A DNA stretch of 64,000 bases from Myxococcota bacterium. Lineage in GTDB: Bacteria; Myxococcota_A; UBA796; CAJQPC01. This document shows positions 54,638 through 63,281 of this stretch, piece after piece. Position numbers and translations under genes: made by a program. Each line of letters opens with the position of its first letter. Within the stretch, counting starts at the first letter, position 1. Under the pieces are notes generated by a model. The model was not told the DNA's origin, ran no database searches, and worked only from the letters and a program-made list of their open reading frames with translations. Location of the stretch: the NCBI GenBank assembly GCA_023150845.1, contig JAKLKD010000002.1:1-64000 (forward strand), read 5' to 3'.

Positions 54638-54804
54638 AGCGCTCTCGTCCTTCGATGTTCATGGTACCGGGTCGGGTGGTTCCTCCGGTACGTAGTACGA
54701 TACTCTCCTGGTCTGAGTCCTGCTTCGGTGGGAGACCCGCCAGGGCACCAGTAACCCGCGTTGGCGTTCATCGTCGGCGTATTCTGCACATGTGAGCAGA
54801 TCTA

Positions 54805-55074
54805 ATGTCCGCAGAGAACAGCGATAGTTCGGGCCGTCGCCTGCTGACCGGTCGTGTCGTCTCCAACAAGATGGACAAGACCGTCGCGGTTGAGGTTGTC
54901 CGGCGTGTCAAGCATCCCAAGTACGAGAAGTACGTCAACCGCCGTAACGTGTTCAAGGCGCACGATGAGGCCAACGAGTGCCAGCTTGACGACGTCGTCG
55001 TCATCCAGGAGTCTCGTCCTCTCTCTCGCACCAAGCGCTGGCTTGTCGTCGAGCGGCGTCCCCACCACGGTTGA
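54805..55074 (+). CDS. rpsQ: 30S ribosomal protein S17
   Basis: The 89-residue primary 16S rRNA binder has [31 protein letters not shown] and [15 protein letters not shown]. The unusually long 199-bp gap before it contains a hairpin and possibly an internal promoter, but no good -35/-10 pair was found. Confidence 0.96.
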   Translation: MSAENSDSSGRRLLTGRVVSNKMDKTVAVEVVRRVKHPKYEKYVNRRNVFKAHDEANECQLDDVVVIQESRPLSRTKRWLVVERRPHHG

Positions 55075-55119
55075 TGTTCGAGTCGCTCGCCTGGCTCGCT
55101 GGGTGAGGTCGGAGGACTT

Positions 55120-55488
55120 ATGATCCAGAATCTTACGGTCTTGGAGGTCGCGGACAACAGCGGCGCCAAGAAGCTCCGTACCATCAAGGTGATCGGCGGC
55201 TCTCGTCGTCGGTATGCGTCGATTGGTGACGTTGTGGTCGTCTCGATTCGTGAGGCGCTCCCCAACGGCAAGGTGAAGAAGGGCGATGTGGCGCGCGCCG
55301 TCATCGTGCGGACCAGCAAAGAGGTCCGCCGCCCCGATGGCACCTACATCCGTTTCGACAACAACTCTGCCGTCCTCATCAACAAGGATGGAGAGCCCAT
55401 CGGCACTCGTATCTTCGGGCCTGTGGCGCGTGAGCTTCGCGCCAAGAAGTACATGAAGATCGTGTCTTTGGCTCCCGAAGTCCTCTAG
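55120..55488 (+). CDS. rplN: 50S ribosomal protein L14
   Basis: The 122-residue intersubunit protein starts with [42 protein letters not shown] and ends [26 protein letters not shown] follows GGAGG. Length equals the bacterial norm. Confidence 0.97.
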   Translation: MIQNLTVLEVADNSGAKKLRTIKVIGGSRRRYASIGDVVVVSIREALPNGKVKKGDVARAVIVRTSKEVRRPDGTYIRFDNNSAVLINKDGEPIGTRIFGPVARELRAKKYMKIVSLAPEVL

Positions 55489-55505
55489 CAGCTCAGGAGC
55501 GTGCC

Positions 55506-55829
55506 ATGTCGGCGCCCAAGTTTAAGATCAAGCGTGGCGACACCGTAGTGGTTGTCGCGGGCCGTCACAAGGGGAGCCGGGGCAAGGTCCTGTCGGTCAT
55601 CCCTGAGGACTCTCGGGTTGTGGTCGAGGGGGTCAACCTCGTCAAGCGTCACCAGAAGGGCGCTGGCGAGCAGCCTGGCCAGATCATTCAGAAAGAGGCC
55701 GCGGTTCACATCTCGAACGTCGCCCTCTGGAGCGAGTCCTTGCAGAGCCGCGTCAAGGTGGGCCTCAAGGTCGCCGAGGACGGTTCTAAGGTCCGGGTCG
55801 ATCGTAAGACTGGCGCGCTGCTCGATTGA
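55506..55829 (+). CDS. rplX: 50S ribosomal protein L24
   Basis: The 107-residue assembly-initiator protein has a KOW motif (KRGDTVVVVAGRHKGSRGKVLSVIPEDSRVVVEGVNLVKRH) and the conserved GAGEQPGQIIQKEAAVHISNVAL. It lies 17 bp after rplN. Confidence 0.96.
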   Translation: MSAPKFKIKRGDTVVVVAGRHKGSRGKVLSVIPEDSRVVVEGVNLVKRHQKGAGEQPGQIIQKEAAVHISNVALWSESLQSRVKVGLKVAEDGSKVRVDRKTGALLD

Positions 55830-55855
55830 GCATCGGTCGATAGGAGATTCCCCTC

Positions 55856-56398
55856 ATGGTTCCCCGTCTCAAAGAACGGTACATGACCGAGCTGGTGCCG
55901 AAGCTCAAGCAAGAGCTTGGCAGCACCAACATCATGTGTGTTCCTCGCCTTGAGAAGATCGTGGTCAACACCTCCATCAAGGAGGCCATCCAGAACCAGA
56001 AGCTGCTCGATACGGCGGCTGAGGAGCTGGCGGTGATCACCGGTCAGAAGGCCATCATCCGGCGCGCGCGCAAGTCCATCGCGAACTTCAAGCTTCGTGA
56101 GGGCATGGCCATCGGCGCCAAGGTCACGCTTCGCGGCGACCGTATGTGGCACTTCTTCGACCGTCTCCTCTCGGTCGCCATTCCCCGTATTCGTGACTTC
56201 CGTGGGCTCAGCCCCAAGGGTTTCGACGGTCGTGGCAACTACTCGCTCGGTCTCACCGAGCAGATCCTCTTCCCTGAGATCAACTACGACAAGGTCGTGA
56301 AGATCCACGGGATGAACATCACCTTCGTCACCACCGCGAAGACGGACGCTGAGGCCCGGGCTCTCCTGGTCAGCCTCGGCTTCCCGTTCCGCTCCTAG
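55856..56398 (+). CDS. rplE: 50S ribosomal protein L5
   Basis: The 180-residue 5S rRNA-binding protein of the central protuberance has [56 protein letters not shown] and [23 protein letters not shown]. rpsN starts 9 bp after its stop. Confidence 0.97.
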   Translation: MVPRLKERYMTELVPKLKQELGSTNIMCVPRLEKIVVNTSIKEAIQNQKLLDTAAEELAVITGQKAIIRRARKSIANFKLREGMAIGAKVTLRGDRMWHFFDRLLSVAIPRIRDFRGLSPKGFDGRGNYSLGLTEQILFPEINYDKVVKIHGMNITFVTTAKTDAEARALLVSLGFPFRS

Positions 56399-56407
56399 GA
56401 GTAGCTC

Positions 56408-56593
56408 ATGGCCAAAAAGTCCATGATCGCGAAGTCTCAGCGGAAGGCCAAGTTCTCGACCCGCCAGCACAACCGCTGCAAGGTGTGTGGTCGGCCCCGG
56501 GCCTACTACCGTGACTTTGACCTGTGTCGCATCTGCTTGCGGAACATGGCGCTTCGGGGCGAGCTCCCTGGCGTCACCAAGGCAAGCTGGTAG
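56408..56593 (+). CDS. rpsN: 30S ribosomal protein S14, zinc-binding type
   Basis: The 61-residue short form of S14 has a zinc ribbon Cys24-x2-Cys27 ... Cys40-x2-Cys43 (CKVC, CRIC), the C+ type rather than the longer cysteine-free form. The C-terminus [12 protein letters not shown] is conserved. Spacing to rpsH is 95 bp. Confidence 0.96.
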   Translation: MAKKSMIAKSQRKAKFSTRQHNRCKVCGRPRAYYRDFDLCRICLRNMALRGELPGVTKASW

Positions 56594-56688
56594 TTCGCTG
56601 AGATCGTTAGCCGAGCTTCATTGGCCCGGTCGGTGGTAGGTCTCGATGCAAAACGCACGAGAAACCAGCACCGTATAGGAGAGTTCTG

Positions 56689-57087
56689 ATGTCGATGACC
56701 GATCCGATCGCAGACCTGCTGACCAGGATTCGGAACGCCAGCCAGGCGCGTCATCCCACGGTCGTGGTGCCCCGGTCAAAGATCAAGTTGGAGCTGGTGA
56801 AGATCCTCAAGCAGGAGGGCTTCATCGAGGGCTTCATTGATGTTCCCGAGGGTCCCCAGGGGCAGATCAAGATCTTCCTGCGTTACGACGCGGCCAACCG
56901 TGGAGTGATCCGCGGCCTTGACCGTGTCTCCAAGCCCGGATGTCGGAAGTACGTGGGTCGCGATGAGATCCCGCGTGTCCGCAACGGCCTTGGCCTCGCC
57001 ATCCTCACTACGCCGAAGGGCGTGCTCACCGGCCAGCAGGCGCTCCACGCGGGCGTCGGTGGTGAGCTGCTCTGCTACGTCTGGTAG
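56689..57087 (+). CDS. rpsH: 30S ribosomal protein S8
   Basis: The 132-residue central-domain 16S rRNA binder, a translational repressor of spc mRNA in E. coli, has [22 protein letters not shown] and the C-terminal [36 protein letters not shown] follows GGAGA. Confidence 0.97.
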   Translation: MSMTDPIADLLTRIRNASQARHPTVVVPRSKIKLELVKILKQEGFIEGFIDVPEGPQGQIKIFLRYDAANRGVIRGLDRVSKPGCRKYVGRDEIPRVRNGLGLAILTTPKGVLTGQQALHAGVGGELLCYVW

Positions 57088-57105
57088 CAGGGATAGGAGT
57101 CTGTC

Positions 57106-57645
57106 ATGTCGCGCGTAGGTAAGGTGCCTGTTCAGATCCCTGCCGGGGTAAAGCTCACGGTTGGGGACAAGGTGGTGGTCAGCGGGCCCAAGGGTTCGCT
57201 TGAGCGTGTCCTCGTTGAGGGGATCACGATCGAGCAGACCGGTGGCGCCGCTCACCTTCACCGGAGCTCCGAGGAGCGCAACATTCGGGCCAACCATGGC
57301 CTGATGCGCGCGCTGCTCAACAACATGGTGGTTGGCGTCACGAAGGGTTTTGAGCGTCGGCTCGAGATCATCGGCGTCGGCTACAAGGCCGAGATGAAGG
57401 GCGCCAAGCTCGTCCTGAGCCTCGGCTACTCCCATCCCATTGAGTTCTCGCCCCCTGCCGGGATCTCCATCGCTGTCGACACGAAGGCGAACAAGATCGT
57501 CGTGTCGGGGGCGGACAAGGAGGCCGTCGGCCAGGTCGCCTCGGACATCCGTGGCTTCCGCTCTCCTGACTCCTACAAGGGGAAGGGTGTGCGGTATGAG
57601 GGTGAGCGTGTCCGGCTCAAGGCCGGCAAGTCCGCGAAGAAGTAG
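57106..57645 (+). CDS. rplF: 50S ribosomal protein L6
   Basis: The 179-residue protein near the factor-binding site has MSRVGKVPVQIPAGVKLTVGD, GVTKGFERRLEIIGVGYKAEMKG and the C-terminal PDSYKGKGVRYEGERVRLKAGKSAKK. It lies 9 bp before rplR. Confidence 0.97.
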   Translation: MSRVGKVPVQIPAGVKLTVGDKVVVSGPKGSLERVLVEGITIEQTGGAAHLHRSSEERNIRANHGLMRALLNNMVVGVTKGFERRLEIIGVGYKAEMKGAKLVLSLGYSHPIEFSPPAGISIAVDTKANKIVVSGADKEAVGQVASDIRGFRSPDSYKGKGVRYEGERVRLKAGKSAKK

Positions 57646-57654
57646 GAGTGCGCC

Positions 57655-58023
57655 ATGGGTAAGACCAATCCCTCTCAGGTCGCGCGTGAGCGCCGCAAGG
57701 TCTCGATTCGTAAGCGCGTCAGCGGCACGGTGGAGCGTCCTCGCCTCACCATCTTCCGCAGCGCGTCCCACATCTACGCCCAGGTGGTCAACGACGAGAG
57801 TGGTCATACCCTCGTCGCGGCTTCCACCCGGTCTCCCGAGCTCAAGGGGCTCGAGGGGCATCGTGGAAACATCAACGCGGCCGTGGCGGTCGGCAAGCTC
57901 CTCGCGGAGAAGGCCATCGCCGCGAACGTCACCAAGGTCGTCTTCGACCGCAACGGCTATCTCTATCACGGTCGCGTTAAGGCGCTCGCCGACGCTGCTC
58001 GTGAGGGTGGTCTCGACTTCTAA
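57655..58023 (+). CDS. rplR: 50S ribosomal protein L18
   Basis: The 122-residue 5S rRNA-binding protein has a basic N-terminus ([26 protein letters not shown]) and conserved HIYAQVVND and [24 protein letters not shown]. rpsE follows after 33 bp. Confidence 0.97.
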   Translation: MGKTNPSQVARERRKVSIRKRVSGTVERPRLTIFRSASHIYAQVVNDESGHTLVAASTRSPELKGLEGHRGNINAAVAVGKLLAEKAIAANVTKVVFDRNGYLYHGRVKALADAAREGGLDF

Positions 58024-58056
58024 GCGACTGGCGATGGCCCGCAGCGGAGGATTCAA

Positions 58057-58608
58057 GTGAACAAGGTATCCCGCAGTCGTCGTCAGGATGCTGATGACGG
58101 TCTGATTGAGAAAGTGATCCACGTCAACCGCGTCGCGAAGGTCGTCAAGGGCGGCCGTCGCTTCAGCTTCTCCGCCATCGTCGTTGTCGGCGACGGTGAG
58201 GGGCAGGTCGGCGTCGGCATGGGCAAGGCCAACGAGGTGCCCGAGGCGATCCGCAAGGCCACCAACAAGGCCAAGGCGAGCTTGCTCAAGGTCGCGATGG
58301 TGGACGGCACCGTGCCGCACATCACCCGCGGCGAGTACGGCTCCGGCACTGTGGTGCTGCGCCCCGCCGCGCCTGGTACGGGCGTCATCGCGGGTCCGGC
58401 CGTGCGCGCCATCATGGACGCTGTCGGTTACCGCAACGTCCTCTCCAAGAGCCTGGGCTCCAGCAACCCCTACAACGTGGTGCGCGCGACCTTCGCTGCT
58501 CTTGAGCAGCTGGAGTCGCCGGAGCAGTTCGCGGTTCGGACCAACCAGGACCTCGACAAGGTGCTCTCCAACTACAACGTCGGCGCGCGGGTTTGGCGCT
58601 CCGCTTAG
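58057..58608 (+). CDS. rpsE: 30S ribosomal protein S5
   Basis: The 183-residue protein starts at GTG 58057 behind GGAGG. It contains the double-stranded-RNA-binding-like N-terminal domain ([25 protein letters not shown]) with [19 protein letters not shown] and the later [39 protein letters not shown]. The positions of spectinomycin-resistance changes (the loop near KVVKGGRRF) look normal. Confidence 0.97.
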   Translation: MNKVSRSRRQDADDGLIEKVIHVNRVAKVVKGGRRFSFSAIVVVGDGEGQVGVGMGKANEVPEAIRKATNKAKASLLKVAMVDGTVPHITRGEYGSGTVVLRPAAPGTGVIAGPAVRAIMDAVGYRNVLSKSLGSSNPYNVVRATFAALEQLESPEQFAVRTNQDLDKVLSNYNVGARVWRSA

Positions 58609-58651
58609 GCGGGCGTCGAGCTGAGCGCGTGAGAACGCACGAGGTATCGCC

Positions 58652-58837
58652 GTGAAAATGCTCAAGGTCACGTTGACCCGCTCAACGATTGGCACCACGG
58701 ATGATCAGACCGCGACCGTGATCGGGCTCGGGCTCCGGAAGATTCACTCTTCCCGGGTGCTCGAGAACACCCCCTCGGTTCGTGGCATGGTCAAGAAGGT
58801 CATTCATCTCGTTCATGTCGAGGAAGTCGAGGCCTGA
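58652..58837 (+). CDS. rpmD: 50S ribosomal protein L30
   Basis: The 61-residue protein starts at GTG 58652, with GAGG upstream. An ATG two codons later is possible. [51 protein letters not shown] matches the family throughout. It is followed by rplO after 84 bp. Confidence 0.95.
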   Translation: MKMLKVTLTRSTIGTTDDQTATVIGLGLRKIHSSRVLENTPSVRGMVKKVIHLVHVEEVEA

Positions 58838-58921
58838 TTTGGCCCGCAGATGAGGATGGGCGGCGCTTGCAGGGACCAGTCCTGCGCCTCGCCTGTCCTC
58901 TCTTCGACTCTGGAGTTTCAG

Positions 58922-59374
58922 ATGGCGAACGAACTCTCCAACCTCAAGCCGGTCCCCGGCTCCACCAAGAAGCGCATGCGCGTCGGCCGTGGAGAGGGCT
59001 CTGGTAAGGGCAAGACCTCGGGCCGTGGCCAGAAGGGCCAGGGCTCCCGCGCCGGTGAGGGCGTGCGTCCGGGCTTCGAGGGCGGTCAGATGCCCTTGCA
59101 GCGGCGCATCCCGAAGCGCGGCTTCACGAACATCTTCGCGAAGGACTACACCGTCATGAACATCGGTGACCTCAACGGCCGTTACGCGGCTGGTGACGTT
59201 GTTGATCTTGACGGTCTCAAGGCCCGTGGCCACGTTTCGTATGTTGGTCGCGATGGTCTCAAGATCCTCGGGGCTGGTGAGCTCGAAGTCGCTCTCACCA
59301 TCAAGGCTGCGAAGTTCAGCGAGACGGCTCGCGCGAAGATCGTAGCGGCTGGTGGTGTGGCTGAGGAGATCTGA
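58922..59374 (+). CDS. rplO: 50S ribosomal protein L15
   Basis: The 150-residue assembly protein starts at ATG 58922 (MANELSNLKPVPGSTKKRMRVGRGEGSGKGKTSGRGQKGQGSR), with GGAG upstream. An in-frame ATG 24 codons earlier adds sequence not found in L15. FEGGQMPLQRRIPKRGF and the C-terminal VALTIKAAKFSETARAKI are typical. secY starts 1 bp after the stop. Confidence 0.97.
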   Translation: MANELSNLKPVPGSTKKRMRVGRGEGSGKGKTSGRGQKGQGSRAGEGVRPGFEGGQMPLQRRIPKRGFTNIFAKDYTVMNIGDLNGRYAAGDVVDLDGLKARGHVSYVGRDGLKILGAGELEVALTIKAAKFSETARAKIVAAGGVAEEI

Positions 59375-59375
59375 C

Positions 59376-60719
59376 GTGTTCTCATCCCTGGCCGATGTCT
59401 GGAAGATGCCGGATCTTCGGAGCCGCATCTTCTTCACGCTGGCGTTGCTGGCGGTTTATCGGCTCGGGATCTTCATCCCGGCTCCCGGGGTGGATCGCGC
59501 CGCGCTCTCCGAGTTCTTCCAGTCGGGGTCCAACACGCTGTTTGGGCTCTACGACATGTTCTCGGGCGGCGCCCTTGAGCAGTTCAGCGTCTTCGTGCTC
59601 GGCATCATGCCGTACATCAGCGCCTCGATCATCATCCAGGTGCTGAGCTCCACGGTGCCGCAGCTCGAGCGCCTCTCGAAAGAGGGGCAGACCGGGCGCA
59701 ACAAGCTCAACCAGTACACCCGCTACCTCACCATCGTCATCGCGCTCGTGCAGTCCGGCAGCATCGCCGTCGGGCTTGAGCAGATGAAGGTGGGCAACGG
59801 GGAGTCGGTGGTGATCGCCGTCGGGTGGGGCTTCCGCCTCATGACGATGATCACGATGACCGCGGGGAGCTGCTTCGTGATGTGGCTCGGTGAGCAGATC
59901 ACCGAGCGCGGCATCGGAAGCGGCTCGTCGTTGATCATCACCGCGGGCATCGTGGCGGGGCTGCCGACAGGCGCCTACCAGCTCGCGCAGAAGGTCGGCA
60001 ACGGGGACATGAACCTCCTCGGCGTCACCTTGCTGGTGCTGTTCATGTTCGCGGTGCTCGTGGGCATCGTGTTCATCGAGCGCGGCCAGCGCCGTGTGCC
60101 CATCCAGTACGCCAAGCGGGTCGTCGGACGACGTGTGTATGGCGGACAGGAGACACACCTCCCGCTCAAGGTGAACGTGGCCGGCGTGATCCCGCCCATC
60201 TTCGCCAGCGCGGTGCTGATGTTCCCGGCGACGCTCTCGACGCTCCTGAACAGCGACAACGTCGTGCTCGGTCGCATCGTCGGCGCCTTCACCCCCGGCG
60301 CGTGGCTGTACAACACGGTCTATGTCGGGCTGATCGTCTTCTTCGCCTACTTCTACACGGCCGTGACGTTCAACCCCGTTGACGTGGCGGACAACCTCAA
60401 GAAGCAGGGCGGGTTCATCCCCGGCGTGCGCCCCGGTCGCCAGACCGCGGAGTACATCGACCGCATCCTCAGCCGCCTCACCTTGGGTGGCGCGCTGTAC
60501 CTCGCCGCGGTCTGTGTGCTCCCGACCCTGCTCATCACGCAGTACGGGATCCCCTTCTACTTCGGCGGAACCGGGCTGCTCATCGTCGTCAGTGTGTCCT
60601 TGGACACCGTGGCGCAGATCGAGGGCCACATGCTCACGAAGCATTACGACGGCCTGATTCAATCCAGCAACGTTCGAGGTCGGCAGCGCCGCCTCTTGGA
60701 GAAGTCCAAGAGCGAGTGA
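59376..60719 (+). CDS. secY: preprotein translocase subunit SecY
   Basis: The 447-residue channel subunit of SecYEG has ten predicted transmembrane helices. It starts at GTG 59376 (FSSLADVWKMPDLRSRIFFTLALLAVYRLG) behind GAGGAGA within the rplO end. Conserved regions include GIMPYISASIIIQVL, GQTGRNKLNQYTRYLT, the cytoplasmic loop RRVPIQYAKRVVGRRVYGGQ with its basic residues for ribosome and SecA contact, PLKVNVAGVIPPIFASA and FNPVDVADNLKKQGGFIPGVRPG. A terminator-like hairpin follows before adk. Confidence 0.97.
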   Translation: MFSSLADVWKMPDLRSRIFFTLALLAVYRLGIFIPAPGVDRAALSEFFQSGSNTLFGLYDMFSGGALEQFSVFVLGIMPYISASIIIQVLSSTVPQLERLSKEGQTGRNKLNQYTRYLTIVIALVQSGSIAVGLEQMKVGNGESVVIAVGWGFRLMTMITMTAGSCFVMWLGEQITERGIGSGSSLIITAGIVAGLPTGAYQLAQKVGNGDMNLLGVTLLVLFMFAVLVGIVFIERGQRRVPIQYAKRVVGRRVYGGQETHLPLKVNVAGVIPPIFASAVLMFPATLSTLLNSDNVVLGRIVGAFTPGAWLYNTVYVGLIVFFAYFYTAVTFNPVDVADNLKKQGGFIPGVRPGRQTAEYIDRILSRLTLGGALYLAAVCVLPTLLITQYGIPFYFGGTGLLIVVSVSLDTVAQIEGHMLTKHYDGLIQSSNVRGRQRRLLEKSKSE

Positions 60720-60747
60720 GCCGGGGCGCTGGTGGCCTCGCAGAGAG

Positions 60748-60780
60748 CGGCTGACCCTTCGGGCGTCAGCCGTGTGTTTT
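60748..60780 (+). terminator. terminator-like hairpin between secY and adk
   Basis: CGGCTGAC (60748-60755) and GTCAGCCG (60765-60772) form an 8-bp stem capped by CC-TTCG-GG with one bulged C, followed by TGTGTTTT. It would reduce or separate adk-map-rpmJ expression from the spc genes. The adk SD lies just after it. Confidence 0.65.
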
Positions 60781-60793
60781 CGGAGGCGAGCGC

Positions 60794-61441
60794 ATGATCA
60801 TCATCCTCTTCGGGCCCCCGGGCGCTGGCAAAGGAACTCAGGCCAGCGCGCTGTGTGAGGCCTACGGCGTGCCCCAGGTCGCCACGGGCGACATCTTCCG
60901 GGCGCACCTCAAGAACAACACGCCGCTTGGGCAGCTCGCCCGCAGCTTCATGAACAACGGCCAGCTCGTCCCGGACGAGGTCGTGTGGAAGCTCGTCGAG
61001 AGCCGCCTCTCCGAGCCCGACTGCGCCGGTGGGGTGCTGCTCGACGGGTTCCCGCGGACCGTAGTCCAGGCGGAGCTCATGCTCAGCTGGGTCAAAGAGA
61101 GCGGTCTGGCCCTGAGCCAGGTGCTCGCGCTGGTGGTCCCCGACGAGGAGCTCGTCGAGCGCCTCGCCGGTCGGCGCACCTGCCTCGACTGCCAGGCGAG
61201 CTACCACGTGCAGTACAACCCCCCCACCGTCGAGGGGGTCTGTGATCGTTGTGGTTCGCACCGCGTCGTGCAGCGTGAGGATGACTCCGAGGAGACGGTC
61301 CGCAAGCGGATCGCCACCTACCACCGCGAGACCGCGCCGGTGCTGGACTTCTTCAAGGCCCGGGGCCTCGCGACCGAGGTCGATGGCCTCGGCGAGATCG
61401 GCGACGTCGCCGCGCGCCTCCGTCAGGCGCTGCAGGGATGA
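60794..61441 (+). CDS. adk: adenylate kinase, zinc-LID type
   Basis: The 215-residue enzyme interconverts ATP + AMP and 2 ADP. The P-loop GPPGAGKGTQ is at residues 7-16, and VLLDGFPRT is the AMP/CORE motif. The long LID carries four cysteines, Cys130-x2-Cys133 and Cys150-x2-Cys153 (CLDC, CDRC), so it should bind zinc as in Gram-positive-type adenylate kinases. ATG follows GGAGG. The last 4 bp overlap map (ATGA). Confidence 0.97.
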   Translation: MIIILFGPPGAGKGTQASALCEAYGVPQVATGDIFRAHLKNNTPLGQLARSFMNNGQLVPDEVVWKLVESRLSEPDCAGGVLLDGFPRTVVQAELMLSWVKESGLALSQVLALVVPDEELVERLAGRRTCLDCQASYHVQYNPPTVEGVCDRCGSHRVVQREDDSEETVRKRIATYHRETAPVLDFFKARGLATEVDGLGEIGDVAARLRQALQG

Positions 61442-62202
61442 TCCCCGTCAAGGCGCACTGGGAGGTGCCGCTGATGCGCACGGCGGGGCGCCTCTTGGCC
61501 GAGGCGATCGCCGAGGTCCGCGCGCACGTCGCCGTCGGCGTCACGCCCCGAGAGCTCGACCGGATCTTCGAGCAGGCGATCGCCGCTCGCGGCGCGCGCT
61601 CGGCGTTCAAGGGCTACGACACCGGCGCGGGCCCCTTCCCTGCGACGATCTGCGCCAGCCGAAACGAGCAGGTGGTCCATGGGATCCCCGACGATCGGCC
61701 CCTGAACGATGGCGATCTCATCTCCCTGGACTTCGGCCTCGAGTACGGCGGGTATTTCGCCGACTCGGCCTTCTCGATGGGGGTTGGCACCGTCACCCCC
61801 AAGGTCCAGCGCCTCCTTGACATCACGGAGAAGAGCCTATACAAGGCCATCTCCCTCGCTGTGCCCGGCGCTCGGATCGGAGATCTGGGTCACAGCGTGC
61901 AAAGCCTCTGTGAGAGTGAAGGATTTGGTGTCGTCCGTGACCTCGTCGGTCACGGGATCGGTCGTCGGATGCACGAACCCCCCTCGGTCCCCAACTTCGG
62001 GAAGCGCGGGACGGGGGTGCCCCTCAAGCCAGGCGTCTGTCTGGCCATTGAGCCGATGATCACGATGGGCGACTACCGGACGCGCACGCTCAAGGACGGC
62101 TGGACCGTCGTCACTACCGATGGGTCGTTCGCGGCCCACTTCGAGCACACTGTGCTCATCACCGAGAACGGGCCTGAGATCCTCACGGCCCCGCTTCGTT
62201 GA
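61438..62202 (+). CDS. map: methionine aminopeptidase, type I
   Basis: The 254-residue enzyme removes the initiator methionine. The metal site is spread over [19 protein letters not shown] (first Asp residues), [16 protein letters not shown] with His172, [11 protein letters not shown] (Glu) and [11 protein letters not shown] (Glu). Length and the lack of an N-terminal zinc finger fit the ordinary bacterial form. It overlaps adk by 4 bp and is followed by rpmJ after 49 bp, with no infA in between. Confidence 0.97.
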   Translation: MIPVKAHWEVPLMRTAGRLLAEAIAEVRAHVAVGVTPRELDRIFEQAIAARGARSAFKGYDTGAGPFPATICASRNEQVVHGIPDDRPLNDGDLISLDFGLEYGGYFADSAFSMGVGTVTPKVQRLLDITEKSLYKAISLAVPGARIGDLGHSVQSLCESEGFGVVRDLVGHGIGRRMHEPPSVPNFGKRGTGVPLKPGVCLAIEPMITMGDYRTRTLKDGWTVVTTDGSFAAHFEHTVLITENGPEILTAPLR

Positions 62203-62251
62203 CCATGAATCCACCGATGAACCGGAGCGAGGGCTCCGGCGAGGAGAGGAA

Positions 62252-62365
62252 ATGAAGGTCAAGGCGTCAGTCAAGCGCATCTGCGACAAGTGCCGGATCA
62301 TCCGGCGTCGCGGCATCGTGCGTGTGATCTGCGAGACTCCCAAACACAAGCAGCGTCAGGGCTAG
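62252..62365 (+). CDS. rpmJ: 50S ribosomal protein L36
   Basis: The 37-residue protein has zinc-ribbon residues Cys11, Cys14, Cys27 and His32 ([14 protein letters not shown] ... [13 protein letters not shown]), the C+ form. ATG 62252 follows GAGGAGAGG. It is small but unambiguous. rpsM starts 9 bp later. Confidence 0.96.
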   Translation: MKVKASVKRICDKCRIIRRRGIVRVICETPKHKQRQG

Positions 62366-62374
62366 GAGGAACAC

Positions 62375-62740
62375 ATGGCTCGTATTGAGGGTGTTGACCT
62401 CCCGCGCCAGAAGCGCATCGAGATCGCGCTCACCTACATCTTCGGGATCGGCCGGGCGACCGCGCTCAAGATCCTTGAGGACGCTCAGGTGGACCGCGCG
62501 ATCCGCACCCAGGACCTCTCCGAGGTCGAGGTGGCGCGTATCCGTGAGGTCATTCAGCGTCGTGTGAAGGTCGAGGGCGAGCTCCGCAAAGAGATCGCCA
62601 TGAACATCAAGCGCTTGATCGACCTCGGCGCTTATCGCGGCCTTCGCCACAAGCGGGGTCTCCCGGTTCGCGGCCAGCGGACCCACACCAATGCGCGCAC
62701 CCGCAAGGGCCCGCGTCGCGTCGTCGCGAAGAAGCGGTAA
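62375..62740 (+). CDS. rpsM: 30S ribosomal protein S13
   Basis: The 121-residue head protein of bridge B1 has [34 protein letters not shown] and the basic C-terminal [28 protein letters not shown] that contacts P-site tRNA. ATG follows GGAGGA. It is in normal order with rpsK. Confidence 0.97.
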   Translation: MARIEGVDLPRQKRIEIALTYIFGIGRATALKILEDAQVDRAIRTQDLSEVEVARIREVIQRRVKVEGELRKEIAMNIKRLIDLGAYRGLRHKRGLPVRGQRTHTNARTRKGPRRVVAKKR

Positions 62741-62752
62741 GCGGAGCTGACC

Positions 62753-63145
62753 ATGGCTGCTACTCCCAAGAAGAAAGTCGTCAAGCGCGTAAAGAAGAAC
62801 ATCCCTTCTGGCGTGGTCCACATTCAGGCCACGTTCAACAACACCATCGTCACCATCACGGATCCCGCTGGGAACACCGTGGCCTGGTCGAGCGCTGGTG
62901 TGAAGGGCTTCAAAGGCTCCCGCAAGTCCACCCCCTTCGCCGCTCAGCTTGTCGCTGAGGACGCCGCCCGCAAGGCGATGGAGCACGGCATGAAGGTGGC
63001 GGGCGTGTTCGTGAAGGGGCCCGGCGCTGGGCGTGAGTCCGCGCTGCGCGCCATCCAGAACGCGGGCCTCAAGGTGACGATGATCAAAGACGTCACCCCG
63101 ATCCCGCACAACGGATGCCGCCCCCCCAAGCGTCGTCGCGTCTAA
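62753..63145 (+). CDS. rpsK: 30S ribosomal protein S11
   Basis: The 130-residue platform protein has [51 protein letters not shown] and the conserved end [10 protein letters not shown]. The next gene is rpoA, not rpsD. A hairpin occupies part of the 136-bp spacer. Confidence 0.97.
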   Translation: MAATPKKKVVKRVKKNIPSGVVHIQATFNNTIVTITDPAGNTVAWSSAGVKGFKGSRKSTPFAAQLVAEDAARKAMEHGMKVAGVFVKGPGAGRESALRAIQNAGLKVTMIKDVTPIPHNGCRPPKRRRV

Positions 63146-63167
63146 TCCATTCCGCTCATGCGCCGGG

Positions 63168-63189
63168 GGGCGGGAGCACTTTCCCGCCC
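63168..63189 (+). other. hairpin between rpsK and rpoA
   Basis: GGGCGGGA (63168-63175) and TCCCGCCC (63182-63189) form a perfect 8-bp stem with a 6-nt loop. It lies in the spacer where rpsD is normally found. It could be a weak terminator or processing site. Confidence 0.4.
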
Positions 63190-63281
63190 TGGCCTGACCA
63201 GCCCTCGCCGCGCCGAGTGTCCTCTGTTCGGGGTGAAGAGCCTCCTGCCTGGTTCAGCGGAGGCAGAAACCCCAGGAGAGA

